From positions 1-37,555 of the forward strand of contig NZ_JAIWPR010000035.1 in NCBI RefSeq assembly GCF_021191635.1: DNA of 37,555 nt, written 5' to 3'. Shown here piece after piece: positions 35,254 through 37,555 of this stretch. The notes below the pieces were generated by a model, which ran no database searches, was not told the DNA's origin, and worked only from the letters and a program-made list of their open reading frames with translations. Position 1 is the stretch's first letter, and every line of letters begins with the position of its first letter. The DNA is from Alterluteimonas quercicellularis (lineage in GTDB: Bacteria > Pseudomonadota > Gammaproteobacteria > Xanthomonadales > Xanthomonadaceae). The translations under genes and the position numbers were made by a program.

Positions 35254-36645
35254 TCAGAACGACCCGTTGATGTCCGTCACCACCACGACCTTCTCGTTGA
35301 CGAACTCGTTGAGGCCCAGGTCGATCAGCTCGTGGCCGTAGCCGGAGTTCTTGACCCCGCCGAACGGGATGTCGGCCTTCACGCCGGTCGGCTGGTTGAT
35401 GTAGACCATGCCGGTCTCCAGCCGCGCCGCCACGCGCCGGGCACGCGCGGTGTCCTGGCTGAACACCGAGCCGCCGAGGCCGTAGGGCGAATCGTTGGCC
35501 AGCTCGATCGCCTCGTCCTCGTTCGCCACGCGGTAGACCTGGCTCACCGGGCCGAAGAACTCGGTGCGGTAGGCAGGGTTGTCCGGCGCGATCCCGGTCA
35601 GCAGCGTGGGCTGGTAGAACGCGCCCTGCTCGGGCACCGGCGCGCCCAGCGTCTCGGCCTTGGCGCCGTGCGCGATCGCCTCTTCGACCTGCTTCGCCAG
35701 CCCGTCGCGCGCGCCCTTGGACGACAGCGGCGCCAGCGTGGTCGCCGGGTCCAGCGGGTCGCCGGCCTGCAGCGCGGCCACGCCCTGGCGGTAGTGTTCG
35801 AGGAACTCGTCGTACACCGCGTCCTCGACGATGATCCGCTTCGACGACACGCAGACCTGGCCGGCGTTCCAGTGGCGGCCGAACACCGCCCACTTCGCCG
35901 CCTGCGCCACGTCCGCGTCCGACAGCACGATGAAGGCGTCGGCGCCGCCCAGTTCCAGCGTGCTCTTCTTCATGTACTTGCCGGCCAGCGCCGCCACCGC
36001 CGAGCCGGCGCGCTCGCTGCCGGTCAGCGCCACGCCGCGCACGCGCGGATCGGCGATCACCCGCTCGGCATCGTCGTGGGAGACGAACAGGTTGGTCAGC
36101 AGGCCCTCCGGCGCGCCGGCCTCGCGGAACAACCGCTCCATCGCCAGCGCCGACTGCGGCACGTTGGCCGCGTGCTTGAGCACGATCGCGTTGCCGGCGG
36201 TGGCCTGCGGCGCGGTGATGCGGATCACCTGGTAGTAGGGGAAGTTCCACGGCTCCACCGCGAACAGCACGCCCAGCGGCTCCTTGACCAGCTGCACGTC
36301 GGTGTCGCCGAAGCCCTTGGCCGGCAGGTAGCGCGGGGCCAGGCCCTCGGCGCCGTGCTCGACGTAGTAGTCCAGGATCTGCGCGCACAGCTCGACCTCG
36401 GCTTCGGCCTCGCCGATCAGCTTGCCCATCTCCAGGGTCAGGATCTCGGCGAACCGGCGCGGCTCGGCGCGCAGCAGCTCGGCCGCGCGCTCGAGCACTT
36501 TCGCGCGGTCTTCGAGCGAGGTCTCGCGCCAGGCCAGGAACGCCGTGTGCGCGCGGTCGACGGCGGCATCGATCTCCGCGGGCGTCGCCGCGGGGAAGGT
36601 CTTGAGGGTCTCGCCGGTGTAGGGATTGGTGGTCGCAAATGCCAT
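35254..36645 (-). CDS. NAD(P)-dependent succinate-semialdehyde dehydrogenase-type aldehyde dehydrogenase
   Basis: The 463-residue product is an aldehyde dehydrogenase. The oxyanion Asn134 lies in EPWNFP, the general base Glu231 in LELGGADAF and the catalytic Cys265 in GQVCVSSKR. Overall it reads like the Sad/YneI branch of succinate-semialdehyde dehydrogenases (NPYTGETLKTFP at the start, FGGVKNSGYGHELIDLGLNEFVN near the end), which favour NAD+; the exact substrate is inferred. CGAAGGAGCC provides a ribosome-binding site about 7 nt before the ATG. No GABA transaminase or other pathway gene is next to it. Confidence 0.88.
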   Translation of the reverse strand: MAFATTNPYTGETLKTFPAATPAEIDAAVDRAHTAFLAWRETSLEDRAKVLERAAELLRAEPRRFAEILTLEMGKLIGEAEAEVELCAQILDYYVEHGAEGLAPRYLPAKGFGDTDVQLVKEPLGVLFAVEPWNFPYYQVIRITAPQATAGNAIVLKHAANVPQSALAMERLFREAGAPEGLLTNLFVSHDDAERVIADPRVRGVALTGSERAGSAVAALAGKYMKKSTLELGGADAFIVLSDADVAQAAKWAVFGRHWNAGQVCVSSKRIIVEDAVYDEFLEHYRQGVAALQAGDPLDPATTLAPLSSKGARDGLAKQVEEAIAHGAKAETLGAPVPEQGAFYQPTLLTGIAPDNPAYRTEFFGPVSQVYRVANEDEAIELANDSPYGLGGSVFSQDTARARRVAARLETGMVYINQPTGVKADIPFGGVKNSGYGHELIDLGLNEFVNEKVVVVTDINGSF

Positions 36646-36970
36646 GGATCGGCTCCTTCGCAGGCTGGGCAGCTCGTGGGAGAGGGGAGGGGCGTCAGGG
36701 CGAGCTGTCCAGGGAGACCCTGCGTCGGCGGCATGGCGGTGGCGGCGGCGATGCCGGGCCGGTCCAGATCACATGGGGGCGTGCGCGGACCACGCCAATG
36801 CGCGGCGCTGCCGCGGCGCCGGAACGCTGCGTGTCGGCCGGGCGTGCGCCGAAAGCTTGCGCCGCGCGGCCAGCCGTGCGCACCTTCGCCGGCGCCCGCG
36901 GCACGCCAGTGTCGCAGGATGGGACACCCGCATCGATTACGATGCCGGCCCACCCAAACCCGCCGTTCCG
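36646..36970. other. Divergent intergenic region, no gene seen
   Basis: These 325 bases separate the aldehyde dehydrogenase gene from the last gene. They should hold both promoters. Apart from the ribosome-binding site for the former and a TACGAT box for the latter I see no repeat, hairpin or small gene. Confidence 0.5.
36938..36943 (+). promoter_or_regulatory. Candidate -10 element of the last gene (TACGAT)
   Basis: ATTACGATG lies 28 bp before the ATG at 36971 and fits the TAnnAT pattern. No -35 was recognised. Confidence 0.35.
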
Positions 36971-37486
36971 ATGCCCCGCACCGTATCCGCCGTCTCCGAT
37001 CGCCATGTCCGTTTCGAAAGCCCCCATTCGCTGGAGGCCTCGGTCCGGCGGCTGGAGGCGGCCACGCAACGGCGTGGTTTCCTGCCGCCGCGCAACGAGG
37101 CGATGATCGGGCATGTCGCCGCGGACCGGGTCGTGCTCGAACGCCACATCCCGCACATGCGCAACGCCTTCAAGCCGGCGTTCGCCGGCCGCTTCGTCCG
37201 CGAGGGCGGGCGCACCGTGCTCGCCGGCCGCTTCGGCACGCACTGGAGCGTGCGCGTGTTCCTCACATTCTGGTTCGGCTTCGGCGCGGTGTGGACGGGC
37301 ACGGCGGTCTTCCTCGGGCTCGCCGGCACGGCCCGCGCCTGGCTGATGCTGCCCGCCGGGCCGGTCCTGATGCTGGTCGGCGTGGGGATCGTCATGCTGG
37401 GTCGCCAGCTCGCCCAGGCCGACATCGCCTGGCTCTCGGGGCGGATCGAAGCGGCCTTGGCATCGCCGGGCCCCGAAGCACCGTAG
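36971..37486 (+). CDS. Membrane protein of unknown function
   Basis: The 171-residue product has a soluble N-terminal part of about 95 residues, including HVRFESPHSLEASVRRLEAA and FAGRFVREGGRTVLAGRFG, which alternates like beta strands. Two transmembrane helices follow (about 97-118 and 122-143), then a short amphipathic end (DIAWLSGRIEAAL). I do not recognise a family. The ATG is favoured by the TACGAT box just upstream; an upstream in-frame extension is open but lacks motifs. The TAG stop lies within a REP head, GTAGGAGCG, after which the sequence turns into poly-G. Confidence 0.65.
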   Translation: MPRTVSAVSDRHVRFESPHSLEASVRRLEAATQRRGFLPPRNEAMIGHVAADRVVLERHIPHMRNAFKPAFAGRFVREGGRTVLAGRFGTHWSVRVFLTFWFGFGAVWTGTAVFLGLAGTARAWLMLPAGPVLMLVGVGIVMLGRQLAQADIAWLSGRIEAALASPGPEAP

Positions 37487-37555
37487 GAGCGGGGGGGGGG
37501 GGGGGGGGGGGGGCGCGCCGGGGCCCGGGGGGCGGGGGCGCGCGGCCACCGGGGG
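37483..37555. other. REP head running into poly-G low-complexity sequence at the window end
   Basis: After GTAGGAGCG the sequence becomes a run of more than 20 G, then mixed G/C blocks to the end. It has no counterpart among intact REP copies and is most likely a contig-end artefact. Confidence 0.7.

Overview
The window is about 70% GC chromosomal sequence from a gammaproteobacterium, most likely of the Xanthomonadaceae/Lysobacteraceae (Lysobacter-Luteimonas-Xanthomonas group). The assignment rests on gene order (pyrG-kdsA-x-eno-ftsB-ispD-ispF-truD, surE-pcm-nlpD, yhbY/rlmE-ftsH-folP, miaA-hfq-hflX-hflK-hflC-yjeT-purA), the protein sequences, a (GAATCCC)n tandem repeat and a family of GTAG-headed REP palindromes. 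It is inferred by eye; no database search was run.

Layout. 1-392: three head-to-tail copies of a ~168-bp REP composite. 389-4524 (minus): a basic-secretory-protein-like putative metallopeptidase and a large GH92 alpha-mannosidase, overlapping by 3 nt. 4687-6102 (plus): an MdtD-like MFS exporter. 6238-8127 (minus): parE. 8446-8730: a small exported Ala/Glu/Gln-rich protein with a strong terminator. 8996-15963: a compact plus-strand run pyrG, kdsA, an exported unknown, eno, ftsB, ispD, ispF, truD, with many 1-4 nt stop/start overlaps. 16096-19390: a small lipoprotein, an Smr-domain protein (minus), surE, pcm, nlpD. 19391-19771: a duplicated scrap of the nlpD 3' end plus REPs. 19772-20495 (minus): an Mth938-domain protein and yhbY. 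20591-24445: rlmE, ftsH, a small membrane protein, folP. 24587-24662: tandem repeat. 24712-33059: putP, miaA, hfq, hflX, hflK, hflC, yjeT-like, purA. 33245-35016: a short in-frame ORF, a histidine phosphatase and NAD(P)HX dehydratase. 35254-36645 (minus): a succinate-semialdehyde dehydrogenase-type enzyme. 36971-37486: an unknown two-helix membrane protein. The window ends in G-rich low-complexity sequence that looks artefactual.

How the genes work together. Most are core housekeeping genes: CTP synthesis, Kdo-8-phosphate for LPS, glycolysis, divisome (FtsB), isoprenoids (IspD/F), RNA modification and assembly (TruD, RlmE, MiaA, YhbY, Hfq), membrane proteolysis (FtsH with HflK/HflC only 7 kb away), folate and purine synthesis, and repair of damaged proteins and cofactors (Pcm, NnrD, SurE). 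The GH92/BSP pair is accessory and fits secreted degradation of mannose-rich glycans or glycoproteins.

Novelty. I do not see an undescribed multi-gene system such as a defence island, CRISPR array, biosynthetic cluster or integrated element. The most interesting structure is the GTAG-REP family. In five places its GTAG head supplies the TAG stop codon of the adjacent gene, and two of its copies dissolve into homopolymer runs that look like sequencing or assembly failure. Other points worth a second look are the duplicated nlpD tail, the in-frame amber codon upstream of the phosphatase and recurring TAnnAT promoter elements.
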